Below the pieces are notes generated by a model. That model made no database searches. It was not told the origin of the DNA and saw nothing but the letters and a program-made list of their open reading frames with translations. 64,000 nucleotides of DNA. Source: Cellulomonas phragmiteti. Lineage in GTDB: Bacteria; Actinomycetota; Actinomycetes; Actinomycetales; Cellulomonadaceae. Both the position numbers and the translations under genes were made by a program. Location of the stretch: NCBI RefSeq assembly GCF_016862775.1, contig NZ_BONP01000010.1, positions 85,299-149,298 on the forward strand. The letters run 5' to 3'. Below are positions 57,084 through 64,000 of this stretch, piece by piece (within the stretch, counting starts at the first letter, position 1; each line of letters starts with the position of its first letter).

Positions 57084-58214
57084 GTGAGTCAGGTCGACGA
57101 GCGCCGGCAGTCCGCCGGACAGCGCAGCACCCCTCCGCCGCCCGCCGCCGCGCCCGGGGCCGCACTCGCCCACGGGGTCGAGCACGTCACGGACGCCGCG
57201 GCGAGTCTGCTGGCCGCGCTCGTCGACGAGCAGCGCCGCCGGGCCGCCCTGTTCGACCCCGCGTGCGCCGACCTCTGGCAGGACCTCGGCACCGTCATCG
57301 GCGGCAAGCTGCTGCGCCCCCGGCTGGTCGCCGCCGCGTACCTCGGCCTCGGCGGCAGCGACGTCACCGCGGCCGCCCACGTGGCCGCCGCCCACGAGCT
57401 GCTGCACACCGCGATGGTCGTGCACGACGACGTGCTCGACCACGACGAGGTCCGCCGCGGGCGCCCCAACGTCGCCGGCCGCACCCGGGCACGGCTCGCC
57501 GCCCAGGGCGTCCCGACGGGCGCGCACGACGGGCAGGTCGGCGCCGCGGCGCTCCTCGCCGGTGACGCCGCGCTGGCCCAGGCCTTCGGGCTGCTGGCCG
57601 CCGGGCACGTGCCGGCCACCGCCCTCGGCGAGCTCGTGCGCCTGGTCGCCGACGGTGTCGCCACCACCGTCAGCGGCGAGCTGCTCGACGTGCGGGGGTC
57701 GCTCGCGGCCCCCGGCGACGTCGACGCCGTGCTCGTCGCCGAGCTCAAGACGGCCGTCTACTCCTTCCGCGTTCCGCTGGAGTCCGGGGCCGTCCTGGCG
57801 GGTGCCCCCGTCGAGGTGCGCGCCGTGCTCGCCGGCGTGGGCACCGCGCTCGGTGTCGCGTACCAGCTGGTCGACGACGAGCTGGGGGCCGTCGGCGACC
57901 CGGCGCTGACCGGCAAGAGCGTCCTGTCGGACCTGCGCGAGGGCAAGCGCACCGAGCTGCTGCGCACGGCCTGGCAGCGCGCCGACCCCCGCCAGGCGGA
58001 GCTGCTCGCCCGGCACGTCGGGCGGGACGACCTCGACGAGGCCGGCGCCCGCGCCGTCGTCGAGGTGCTGCACGCCACGGGCGCGGTCGAGGACCTGCGG
58101 GCGTCGGCGCGCCGCAGCGCGGACAACGCGCGTACGCTCGCCACGACGCTGCCGGAGCCGCTGGCGACGTACCTCGTGGGCGTCGTCGACGACCTCGCCG
58201 GCCGAGCACGCTGA
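57084..58214 (+). CDS. crtE: Geranylgeranyl diphosphate synthase (polyprenyl synthetase)
   Basis: 376 aa all-helical prenyltransferase giving the C20 precursor of carotenoids. GGKLLRPRLVAAAYLGLGGS, HELLHTAMVVHDDVLDHDEV, RRGRPNVAGR carries the first aspartate-rich motif (DDVLDHD); YQLVDDELGAVGD is the second (DDELG). GTG start after GAGGGGG. It heads a run of six genes with overlaps of 1-4 bp between most. The first 40 residues are a disordered extension. Confidence 0.94.
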   Translation: MSQVDERRQSAGQRSTPPPPAAAPGAALAHGVEHVTDAAASLLAALVDEQRRRAALFDPACADLWQDLGTVIGGKLLRPRLVAAAYLGLGGSDVTAAAHVAAAHELLHTAMVVHDDVLDHDEVRRGRPNVAGRTRARLAAQGVPTGAHDGQVGAAALLAGDAALAQAFGLLAAGHVPATALGELVRLVADGVATTVSGELLDVRGSLAAPGDVDAVLVAELKTAVYSFRVPLESGAVLAGAPVEVRAVLAGVGTALGVAYQLVDDELGAVGDPALTGKSVLSDLREGKRTELLRTAWQRADPRQAELLARHVGRDDLDEAGARAVVEVLHATGAVEDLRASARRSADNARTLATTLPEPLATYLVGVVDDLAGRAR

Positions 58215-58247
58215 CGGACCGGCACCACCGAGATGAGGACGCACGAC

Positions 58248-59177
58248 ATGCGCACGGCCACCACCGGTCAGGTCCTGTACGACGCGACCGCGATGCGCGC
58301 CAGCGCGCTGGTCCTGCGCGCGTACTCCACGTCTTTCGGGCTCGGCACGCGCCTGCTCGGCGCACGCACCCGCGCCGACATCCAGGCCGTCTACGCGCTC
58401 GTGCGCCTGGCCGACGAGGTCGTCGACACCTACCGGGGCCCCGACGCCGGTGCCGAGCTCGACGAGCTCGAGGAGCAGGTGGCGCGCGCGCTGCGCACCG
58501 GCTACTCGACCAACGTCGTCGTGCACGCGTTCGCGCGCACCGCGCGCCGCACCGGGATCGGCCACGCGGAGATCGACCCGTTCTTCGCCTCGATGCGGGC
58601 CGACCTCACCGTGACCACGCACGACCGGGAGAGCTACGAGCGGTACGTGTACGGGTCCGCCGAGGTCGTCGGCGTGATGTGCCTGCGGGCCTTCCTCGAC
58701 GCGGAACGACGACCCGGCGACCCACCCGTCGACCCCGACCCGCGGGCCGTCGCCGGCGCCCGCGCGCTCGGTGCCGCGTTCCAGAAGATCAACTTCCTGC
58801 GCGACCTGGCCGCCGACAGCGGCGAGCTGGGCCGCGCGTACCTGCCCGGCGTCGACCCGGAGCACCTCACCCGCGCCGACGTGCGCTCCGTCCTCGAGGA
58901 GATCGCCGGGGACCTGGACCGCGCCCGGGCCGCGCTGCCGCTGCTGCCGACCCGCGCCCGGTGCGCCGTCGCCGCGACCACGGCGCTCTACGACCGGCTG
59001 CTCGCCGACCTCGCCGCGACGCCGGTGGAGACGCTGCGGTCGCGCCGGGTGCGCGTCCCCGGGCCCCGCAAGGCCGTCGTCGTCGCCCGGGCGGTGGCCG
59101 GCGTGCTGGCCGACGAGGCGGGCGACCGCGTGCGGGACGTCCAGGCCCGGCGTCGCGTGCGGGCGGTGGCCCCGTGA
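58248..59177 (+). CDS. crtB: Phytoene synthase
   Basis: 309 aa. Joins two GGPP to phytoene. LRAYSTSFGLGTRLLGARTR, ADIQAVYALVRLADEVVDTY (DELVD-type first motif), YVYGSAEVVGVMCLRAF and FQKINFLRDLAADSGELGRA, YLP with the second aspartate motif are typical of squalene/phytoene synthases. ATG 58248 follows GATGAGGA at 7 nt and is preferred over the in-frame ATG at 58233. It overlaps crtI by 4 bp. Confidence 0.95.
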   Translation: MRTATTGQVLYDATAMRASALVLRAYSTSFGLGTRLLGARTRADIQAVYALVRLADEVVDTYRGPDAGAELDELEEQVARALRTGYSTNVVVHAFARTARRTGIGHAEIDPFFASMRADLTVTTHDRESYERYVYGSAEVVGVMCLRAFLDAERRPGDPPVDPDPRAVAGARALGAAFQKINFLRDLAADSGELGRAYLPGVDPEHLTRADVRSVLEEIAGDLDRARAALPLLPTRARCAVAATTALYDRLLADLAATPVETLRSRRVRVPGPRKAVVVARAVAGVLADEAGDRVRDVQARRRVRAVAP

Positions 59178-60826
59178 GCGCCCCTGTGCGCGTCGTCGTC
59201 ATCGGCGGCGGCGTCGGCGGGCTGACGGCCGCCGCGCTGCTCGCCCGCGGGGGAGCGCACGTCACGCTGCTCGAGCGGCACGAGCAGCTCGGTGGCCGGA
59301 CCGGCACGTGGGAGGTCGACGGCTTCCGGTTCGACACCGGGCCGTCGTGGTGGTTCATGCCCGAGGTCGTCGAGCACGCGTTCGCGCTGCTCGGGCGCCG
59401 CGTGGGCGACCACGTGGACCTGCAGCGCCTCGACCCCGCCTACCGGCTCTTCCCCGAGCCCGCGTCCGGTGTCGAGCCGTTCGACGTGGTCGCCGACCCG
59501 CTCGTCAACGCCGCGACGTTCGACGCCCTCGAGCCGGGCGCCGGCGCCGCGATCCGGCGCTACGTCGCCGACGCGGGCGAGTCCTACCGGACGGCGCTCG
59601 ACCACTTCCTCTACACGACGTTCGAGCGGCCCGACCGGGCGCTGTCGGCCGACGTGCTGCGCCGCTCGGGCACCCTGGCCGGGCTGCTCACGCAGACGCT
59701 GGCCCAGCGCATCGCCGCCACCGTCGAGCACCCCGTGCTGCGGCAGGTGCTCGGCTACCACGCGGTGTTCCTCGGGTCGTCCCCGTACCGCGTGCCCGCC
59801 CTGTACTCGCTGATGAGCCACCTGGACCTCGGCGACGGCGTGTACTACCCCGCCGGGGGCATGTACACGCTCGTCGAGGCGCTCGCCACGGCCGCGCGCG
59901 AGGAGGGCGTCGTCGTGCGCACCGGCGCCGACGTCGTCGCGATCGAGGTCGACGACGCGCCCCGCAGCCGGCGTCACCCGCGCCGGCGCGGCGTGGCCCG
60001 CGGCGTCCGGCTCGCCGACGGCTCCGTCGTGCCCGCCGACGTCGTCGTGTCCGGGGCCGACCGGCACCACACCGAGACCGCACTGCTGGGCGCGGGGCAC
60101 GCGGACCTGCCCGAGTCCGTCTGGGAGCGGCGCGGCCCGGGCATCTCGGCCCTGCTCGTCATGGCCGGCGTGCGCGGCGAGCTGCCCGAGCTGGAGCACC
60201 ACTCGCTGTTCTTCACGCAGGACTGGCCCGGCAACTTCGAGGCGATCCTCGGACCCGGCCGGGCGACCCCCGCCGACGGGCTGCGCGTGCCGGACGTCGC
60301 CTCCCTGTACGTCTCGCGGACCACCGCGACCGACCCGACCGCGGCACCCCCGGGGCACGAGAACCTCTTCGTCCTCGTGCCGTACCCGGCGGACCCCGCG
60401 ATCGGGACCCGGCCCGGTGAGCTCGACGCGCACGCCGACCGGTACCTCGACCAGGTGGGCGCGTGGGCCGGTGTGCCCGACCTGCGCTCGCGGGTGGTGG
60501 TGCGCCGGGTCGTCGGCCCCGCCGACTTCGCGCGCGACCTGTCCGCGTGGCGCGGCACGGCGCTCGGCATGGAGCACACCCTGCGGCAGTCCGCGATGTT
60601 CCGCCCGGGCGTCGCCTCGCACCGGGTGCCCAACCTGCTGCACGTCGGCGGCGGCACGGTCCCCGGCGTCGGGCTGCCGATGGTGCTCATCGGTGCCGAG
60701 CTCGTGGCCAAGCGGCTGCTGGGCGAGACGTCCTCGCGGCCGCTGCCGACCCCGCTGCGGCCCGGCTACCTCGCGGCCGCCCGCCCGCGCGGGCTGTGGT
60801 CGGACCTCACGGCAGGGCGTGCATGA
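59174..60826 (+). CDS. crtI: Phytoene desaturase
   Basis: 550 aa flavoprotein that desaturates phytoene to lycopene. VVVIGGGVGGLTAAALLARG binds FAD; HVTLLERHEQLGGRTGTWEV, DGFRFDTGPSWWFMPEV, YYPAGGMYTLVEALATAARE and NLLHVGGGTVPGVGLPMVLI, GAELVAKRLL are CrtI motifs. A 10-residue Arg-rich insert near residue 270 (RSRRHPRRRG) is unusual. GTG start overlapping crtB, end overlapping crtYe by 4 bp. Confidence 0.95.
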   Translation: MSAPVRVVVIGGGVGGLTAAALLARGGAHVTLLERHEQLGGRTGTWEVDGFRFDTGPSWWFMPEVVEHAFALLGRRVGDHVDLQRLDPAYRLFPEPASGVEPFDVVADPLVNAATFDALEPGAGAAIRRYVADAGESYRTALDHFLYTTFERPDRALSADVLRRSGTLAGLLTQTLAQRIAATVEHPVLRQVLGYHAVFLGSSPYRVPALYSLMSHLDLGDGVYYPAGGMYTLVEALATAAREEGVVVRTGADVVAIEVDDAPRSRRHPRRRGVARGVRLADGSVVPADVVVSGADRHHTETALLGAGHADLPESVWERRGPGISALLVMAGVRGELPELEHHSLFFTQDWPGNFEAILGPGRATPADGLRVPDVASLYVSRTTATDPTAAPPGHENLFVLVPYPADPAIGTRPGELDAHADRYLDQVGAWAGVPDLRSRVVVRRVVGPADFARDLSAWRGTALGMEHTLRQSAMFRPGVASHRVPNLLHVGGGTVPGVGLPMVLIGAELVAKRLLGETSSRPLPTPLRPGYLAAARPRGLWSDLTAGRA

Positions 60827-61161
60827 CCGGGTTGATGTACCTCGGTGCGCTGCTGCTCTCCCTCGGTGGGCTCGCGATGCTCGACCGCCGGTTCCGCCTC
60901 GCGTTCTGGCACGACCGGCGCCGCGCGGCGTGGACGGTCGGGCTGGGCGTCGTCGGGTTCCTGCTGTGGGACGTCGCCGGGCTGCTGCTCGGCATCTTCG
61001 CGCGTGGGGACTCCCCGCACATGACCGGCCTGCTGCTCGCCCCCGAGCTGCCTGTCGAGGAGGCGTTCTTCCTCGCGCTGCTCTGCTACGTGGGCCTGCT
61101 GGCCTGGCGGTGGTTCGACGTGTCGGCCCAGCAACGTGCCGCCGGGCGGGGTGCGTCGTGA
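60823..61161 (+). CDS. crtYe: C50 carotenoid epsilon-cyclase subunit CrtYe
   Basis: 112 aa with three transmembrane helices. LMYLGALLLSLGGLAMLDRR, FRLAFWHDRRRAAWTVGLGV, VGFLLWDVAGLLLGIFARGD and APELPVEEAFFLALLCY (the conserved PEE motif of heterodimeric lycopene cyclases). It works as a dimer with the next gene. Overlaps of 4 bp on both sides. Confidence 0.9.
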   Translation: MTGLMYLGALLLSLGGLAMLDRRFRLAFWHDRRRAAWTVGLGVVGFLLWDVAGLLLGIFARGDSPHMTGLLLAPELPVEEAFFLALLCYVGLLAWRWFDVSAQQRAAGRGAS

Positions 61162-61502
61162 CGAACATCGTCCTCAACGTCGGCGTGCTCGCCGGGCTCA
61201 CGGCCGTGTCCTGGCCCGTGCTGCGCCGGCTGCGGGGCTGGCCGCTGCTGTGGGCGACGGTGCACCTGTGCGTGCTCACCGCCGTGTTCGACACCCTCAT
61301 GATCGGTGCCGGCCTGTACGTGTTCGACCCCGACAAGATCCTCGGCGTGCACGTCTGGGGTGCCCCGCTCGAGGACTTCGCGTACGCGATCGCCGCGGCC
61401 GTTTTCGTGCCCGTGCTGTGGACGGTGCTCGGTCGGTCGCGGCGGACCTCGTCCCGCCCGGACGGCTCGGCGACCGTCGGCGCGCCCCCGGCGGAGCGCT
61501 GA
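61158..61502 (+). CDS. crtYf: C50 carotenoid epsilon-cyclase subunit CrtYf
   Basis: 114 aa with three helices. NIVLNVGVLAGLTAVSWPVL, FDTLMIGAGLYVFDPDKILG, VHVWGAPLEDFAYAIAAAVF matches the CrtYf/CrtYd half of split lycopene cyclases (APLEDF motif). GTG start overlaps crtYe; its stop shares one base with crtEb. With CrtYe and CrtEb this predicts cyclised C50 pigments (decaprenoxanthin or sarcinaxanthin type). Confidence 0.9.
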   Translation: MTNIVLNVGVLAGLTAVSWPVLRRLRGWPLLWATVHLCVLTAVFDTLMIGAGLYVFDPDKILGVHVWGAPLEDFAYAIAAAVFVPVLWTVLGRSRRTSSRPDGSATVGAPPAER

Positions 61503-62371
61503 TGCGCGAGGTCCTCGCGGCCTCCCGGCCGTTCTCCTGGGTCAACACCGCCTACCCCTTCGCCGCGGGCTGGCTCATGGCGACCGACGGACGCGTCGAC
61601 GTCCGGCTCGTCGTCGGGACGCTGTTCTTCCTCGTCCCCTACAACCTGCTGATGTACGGCGTGAACGACGTGTTCGACTACGCGTCGGACCTCGCCAACC
61701 CCCGCAAGGGCGGGATCGAGGGTGGGCTCGTCGACCCGTCGCGGGCGCGCACCGTGCACCGCCGGATCCTCGTGGCGTGCGTCGTGACGACCGTGCCGTT
61801 CGTCGTGTGGCTGCTGGCGCTCGGGTCACCGCTCGCGGGGGTCGTCCTGCTGCTCGTCCTGGCGGACGTCATCGCCTACTCCGCGCCGCGGCTGCGGCTC
61901 AAGGAGCGTCCGGTCCTGGACTCCTTCTCGTCCGCCGTGCACTTCGTCGGTCCCCTGCTCTACGCGCTCGTGCTGGCCGGCGCGGACCTCGGTGCGCGCA
62001 CCACCTGGCCGGTGCTCGTCGCGTTCCTGCTGTGGGGCATGGCCTCGCACGCGTTCGGCGCGGTGCAGGACGTGCGTGCGGACCGCGCCGGGGGCCTGGC
62101 GTCGATCGCCACCGTGCTCGGGGCGCGCACGACGGTCCTCGCGGCCACCGCCACGTACGTCGTGACCGCGGCGGTGCTGCTCGCGCTGCCGTGGCCCGGC
62201 GTGCTCGCCGCGCTGCTGCCGCTGCCGTACGCCCTGAGCACCTGGCGGTTCCGCCACGTGACCGACGACGACTGCGAGCGGGCCAACGCGGGCTGGCGGG
62301 CGTTCCTGTGGGTCAACCTCGTCACCGGGTTCCTGGTGACGATGCTGCTCATCACCGTCGCCCGCTCCTGA
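61502..62371 (+). CDS. crtEb: Lycopene elongase (UbiA-family prenyltransferase)
   Basis: 289 aa integral membrane enzyme that adds C5 units to lycopene. EVLAASRPFSWVNTAYPFAA, LLMYGVNDVFDYASDLANPR, KGGIEGGLVDPSRART carries the NDxxDxxxD metal site; SHAFGAVQDVRADRAGGLAS carries the second aspartate motif. About eight helices. It is the last crt gene, 7 bp from the convergent next gene. Identified as CrtEb by its operon position after crtYeYf. Confidence 0.93.
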   Translation: MREVLAASRPFSWVNTAYPFAAGWLMATDGRVDVRLVVGTLFFLVPYNLLMYGVNDVFDYASDLANPRKGGIEGGLVDPSRARTVHRRILVACVVTTVPFVVWLLALGSPLAGVVLLLVLADVIAYSAPRLRLKERPVLDSFSSAVHFVGPLLYALVLAGADLGARTTWPVLVAFLLWGMASHAFGAVQDVRADRAGGLASIATVLGARTTVLAATATYVVTAAVLLALPWPGVLAALLPLPYALSTWRFRHVTDDDCERANAGWRAFLWVNLVTGFLVTMLLITVARS

Positions 62372-62378
62372 CGGGCGC

Positions 62379-64000
62379 TCAGCCCGCCCCCAGGCTCCCG
62401 TGCGCCATGAGCACGACCTCGGCCACCGCGACCCGCAGGTCCGCCGCCGGGTCCTGCGGCAGGTGCACGTCGACCACGACGACGCGCGCGGAGGTCGCAC
62501 CGCGCACGTCCGCGACGTCGCGCGTCTGCAGGTGCGTGGCGTCGGTGAGCTCGAGCGTGGTGCACCGGCCGGAGGGCAGCCACGTGACGTCCACGAGGGC
62601 CGGCACCGCCTGGCGGGCGCGGTCCGGTGCCGACTCCGGCAGCCCGGCGACCACGCCGACGCGGTCGACGTCCGTCGGGGCGGGCAGGGTCAGCACGAGC
62701 GCCGGCGCGCCGCCGGGACGCTGGCACGGCGGGCCGGCGTCCACGGGCGGCGTCCACGGCACGGACCAGGCCCGGCCGGTGGCGCCGTCCACCGCGTTCT
62801 GGGGACCGAAGACGACGTCCTCGGGGGGCGCGGCCGCGGGGTCGGCCGCCGGGTCGGCGGGGTCGACGGTCGCGGGGTCGAGGGGCGCGGGGTCGACGGG
62901 CGCGTCCGGCGCCGGCAGGGCCGCGGGGTCGGCCGCCGGTGGCGGGTCCGTCGTCGCCGTGACGCCCGTGAGGCGCGTGTAGCCGCGCGGGTCGGCCTGC
63001 TGCACCACCGCGGACGCGCGGTCCCGCACGTCGGAGGCCTGCGGCAGCACGACGACGCCCGCGAGACCCACGGCGGCGAGCGCGGCCGTCGCCCGGGCGA
63101 CGTGCACCTGGGCGGCGCGCCCCCGGTCGAACTGCACGCGCACCCCGTGGTTGGCGGCACGCAGGCGGCGCCGGAACGACGCGCCCGACCCGGCCGCCCG
63201 CCGGTACCAGGGGGTGGGTTCGGGTGGGTCGTCGTCGAGCAGGTCCGTGGGTGCCGTGAGCGTCGCGCCGCACCGGCAGAACCGGCGCGAGACGGGCAGC
63301 GCCCGGCGGCACGACGGGCAGCGGACGGCCTCCTCGAACACCGGCACCTCGCCGGTGGCCCGTGCGGGGCGCGCCGGGCCTGCCGGTGGCGCGGTCCCGC
63401 CCGGCGGCTCGGCACCGGCGGCCGTCGGCTGCAGCGCCTCGAAGCTCGACGCACGCGCCGGTGCCGCGACGTCCGGCCCGGCGGGGCGCTGCGGGTCGAT
63501 CCGGGCGGGGCCGGCGGCCACGCGGACCCCGATCGTCCGCGGGGGTGCGCTGCGCACGCCCGGCCGGGCCGTGCGCGGCGCGGACGGGCCCAGCACGACG
63601 GGCACGGCGGCCGGGCCCGCGGTCGACCCGGGCGCCGGGGGCGCCGCCGACCCGGTGCGAGGGCTCGACGTCGGCGGGGTCCACGTGGACCTGCCCGTGG
63701 GGGCGGGACGGTCGGCGGACGACCCCGTGCCCCGCGGTGGGGTGTGCGGCGGGTCGGGGTCGGTCGGCCGCGCGGGCGGCGCCCCGGAGCGGGGCGCCCG
63801 CGGCGTCGTGGCGCCGGCCGGCACCTGTACGGCGCGCGGAGCGCCCGCCCGGTCGTGGGGGACCGCGATGGGCGCGGGCGGCGTCACCGTCCGCGCCGTG
63901 GGCGCGGCGGGCGTGACCGGCGGGGGCGCGGCGGGCGTGACCGGCGGGGGCGCGGCGGGCGTGACCGGCGGGGTCGCGGCGGGCGGAGCCGGCGGGGTCG
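62379..64000 (-). CDS. Zinc-ribbon membrane protein with C-terminal discoidin-like domain (N-terminus beyond window)
   Basis: The frame stays open to the window end (540 residues seen). From the N-terminus: PPVTPAAP-type repeats and a long Pro/Ala region, a zinc ribbon (CPSCRRALPVSRRFCRCG), a basic stretch, one transmembrane helix (AALAAVGLAGVVVLPQ), a Pro/Asp linker, and a domain resembling NADase-type glycan-binding modules (NAVDGATGRAWSVPW, VLTLPAPTDVDRVGVVAGLP, RVVVVDVHLPQDPAADLRVA). Similar proteins occur in actinobacterial gene neighbourhoods with secreted or phage-like systems; function unknown. A GTG at 63887 is a possible internal start. Confidence 0.72.
   Translation of the reverse strand, partial: TPPAPPAATPPVTPAAPPPVTPAAPPPVTPAAPTARTVTPPAPIAVPHDRAGAPRAVQVPAGATTPRAPRSGAPPARPTDPDPPHTPPRGTGSSADRPAPTGRSTWTPPTSSPRTGSAAPPAPGSTAGPAAVPVVLGPSAPRTARPGVRSAPPRTIGVRVAAGPARIDPQRPAGPDVAAPARASSFEALQPTAAGAEPPGGTAPPAGPARPARATGEVPVFEEAVRCPSCRRALPVSRRFCRCGATLTAPTDLLDDDPPEPTPWYRRAAGSGASFRRRLRAANHGVRVQFDRGRAAQVHVARATAALAAVGLAGVVVLPQASDVRDRASAVVQQADPRGYTRLTGVTATTDPPPAADPAALPAPDAPVDPAPLDPATVDPADPAADPAAAPPEDVVFGPQNAVDGATGRAWSVPWTPPVDAGPPCQRPGGAPALVLTLPAPTDVDRVGVVAGLPESAPDRARQAVPALVDVTWLPSGRCTTLELTDATHLQTRDVADVRGATSARVVVVDVHLPQDPAADLRVAVAEVVLMAHGSLGAG
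63903..64000. repeat. 24-bp tandem coding repeats (PPVTPAAP)
   Basis: CGGCGGGCGTGACCGGCGGG-type units start at 63903, 63927 and 63951, with a degenerate fourth at 63975 that reaches the window edge. In the minus frame they encode a PPVTPAAP octapeptide at the N-terminus of the zinc-ribbon protein. Confidence 0.85.

Overview
The window is very GC-rich DNA with tightly packed genes, many GTG starts and many 4-bp stop/start overlaps (GTGA or ATGA). It carries two CenA-type cellulases (family 2 carbohydrate-binding module, linker, GH6 domain), an S1 protease close to the Cellulomonas protease 69B4, BldC, DUF3073, a SAM-IV riboswitch and a C50-carotenoid operon. Together these point to an actinobacterium of the Cellulomonas group. 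That assignment is inferred from gene content; no rRNA gene is present.

Layout. 0-8 kb: divergent MFS/ArsR pair with a palindromic operator, then purD-purC, an endonuclease, an amidohydrolase and purS-purQ. 6.6-16.3 kb: accessory acetyltransferases (one tandem GNAT, one GNAT-kinase fusion), a pilin-like protein and a sulfur-metabolism neighbourhood. That neighbourhood has a 9-codon Cys-Cys leader peptide, a SAM-I (S-box) riboswitch before rhodanese-metZ, and 0.75 kb away a SAM-IV riboswitch before a PLP enzyme. 16.3-24.6 kb: pentapeptide protein, a dense 18-bp repeat array, and a fatty-acid locus (MaoC, FabG4-type reductase, thiolase, TetR, acyl-CoA oxidase/dehydrogenase) in the same order as Mycobacterium tuberculosis Rv0241c-Rv0244c. 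24.5-29 kb: a hydrolase remnant and a metal/siderophore-type ABC operon behind a Fur/Zur-like box. 29-33 kb: lipoprotein, sortase substrate, and sbtA-sbtB with a divergent regulator. 33-39 kb: purL, RNB nuclease, VanY-type peptidase, rsgA. 39-45 kb: two GH6 cellulases, gdhA, trpS with a Trp leader. 45-52 kb: purF-purM, DUF3073, bldC, small membrane proteins, a tRNA-Glu/Asp/Phe cluster. 52-64 kb: zincin, secreted protease, LysR/LLM pair, galE, the crtE-B-I-Ye-Yf-Eb operon, and a zinc-ribbon membrane protein running off the end.

How it works together. Seven purine-pathway genes (purD, C, S, Q, L, F, M) are spread over three loci. Amino-acid and sulfur genes carry cis-acting RNA control of three kinds: SAM riboswitches, a Cys leader and a Trp leader. 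Many genes start 6-8 nt after a TANNNT box, which predicts widespread leaderless transcription, including both leader peptides. The cellulases share an upstream AATCGATT-centred motif, probably a LacI-type operator.

The least explained features are the dispersed GAGAG/GATCCAGC repeat family (three clusters), the Cys-Cys leader in front of a protein of unknown function, and the 40-codon ORF that opens the metal-transport operon.
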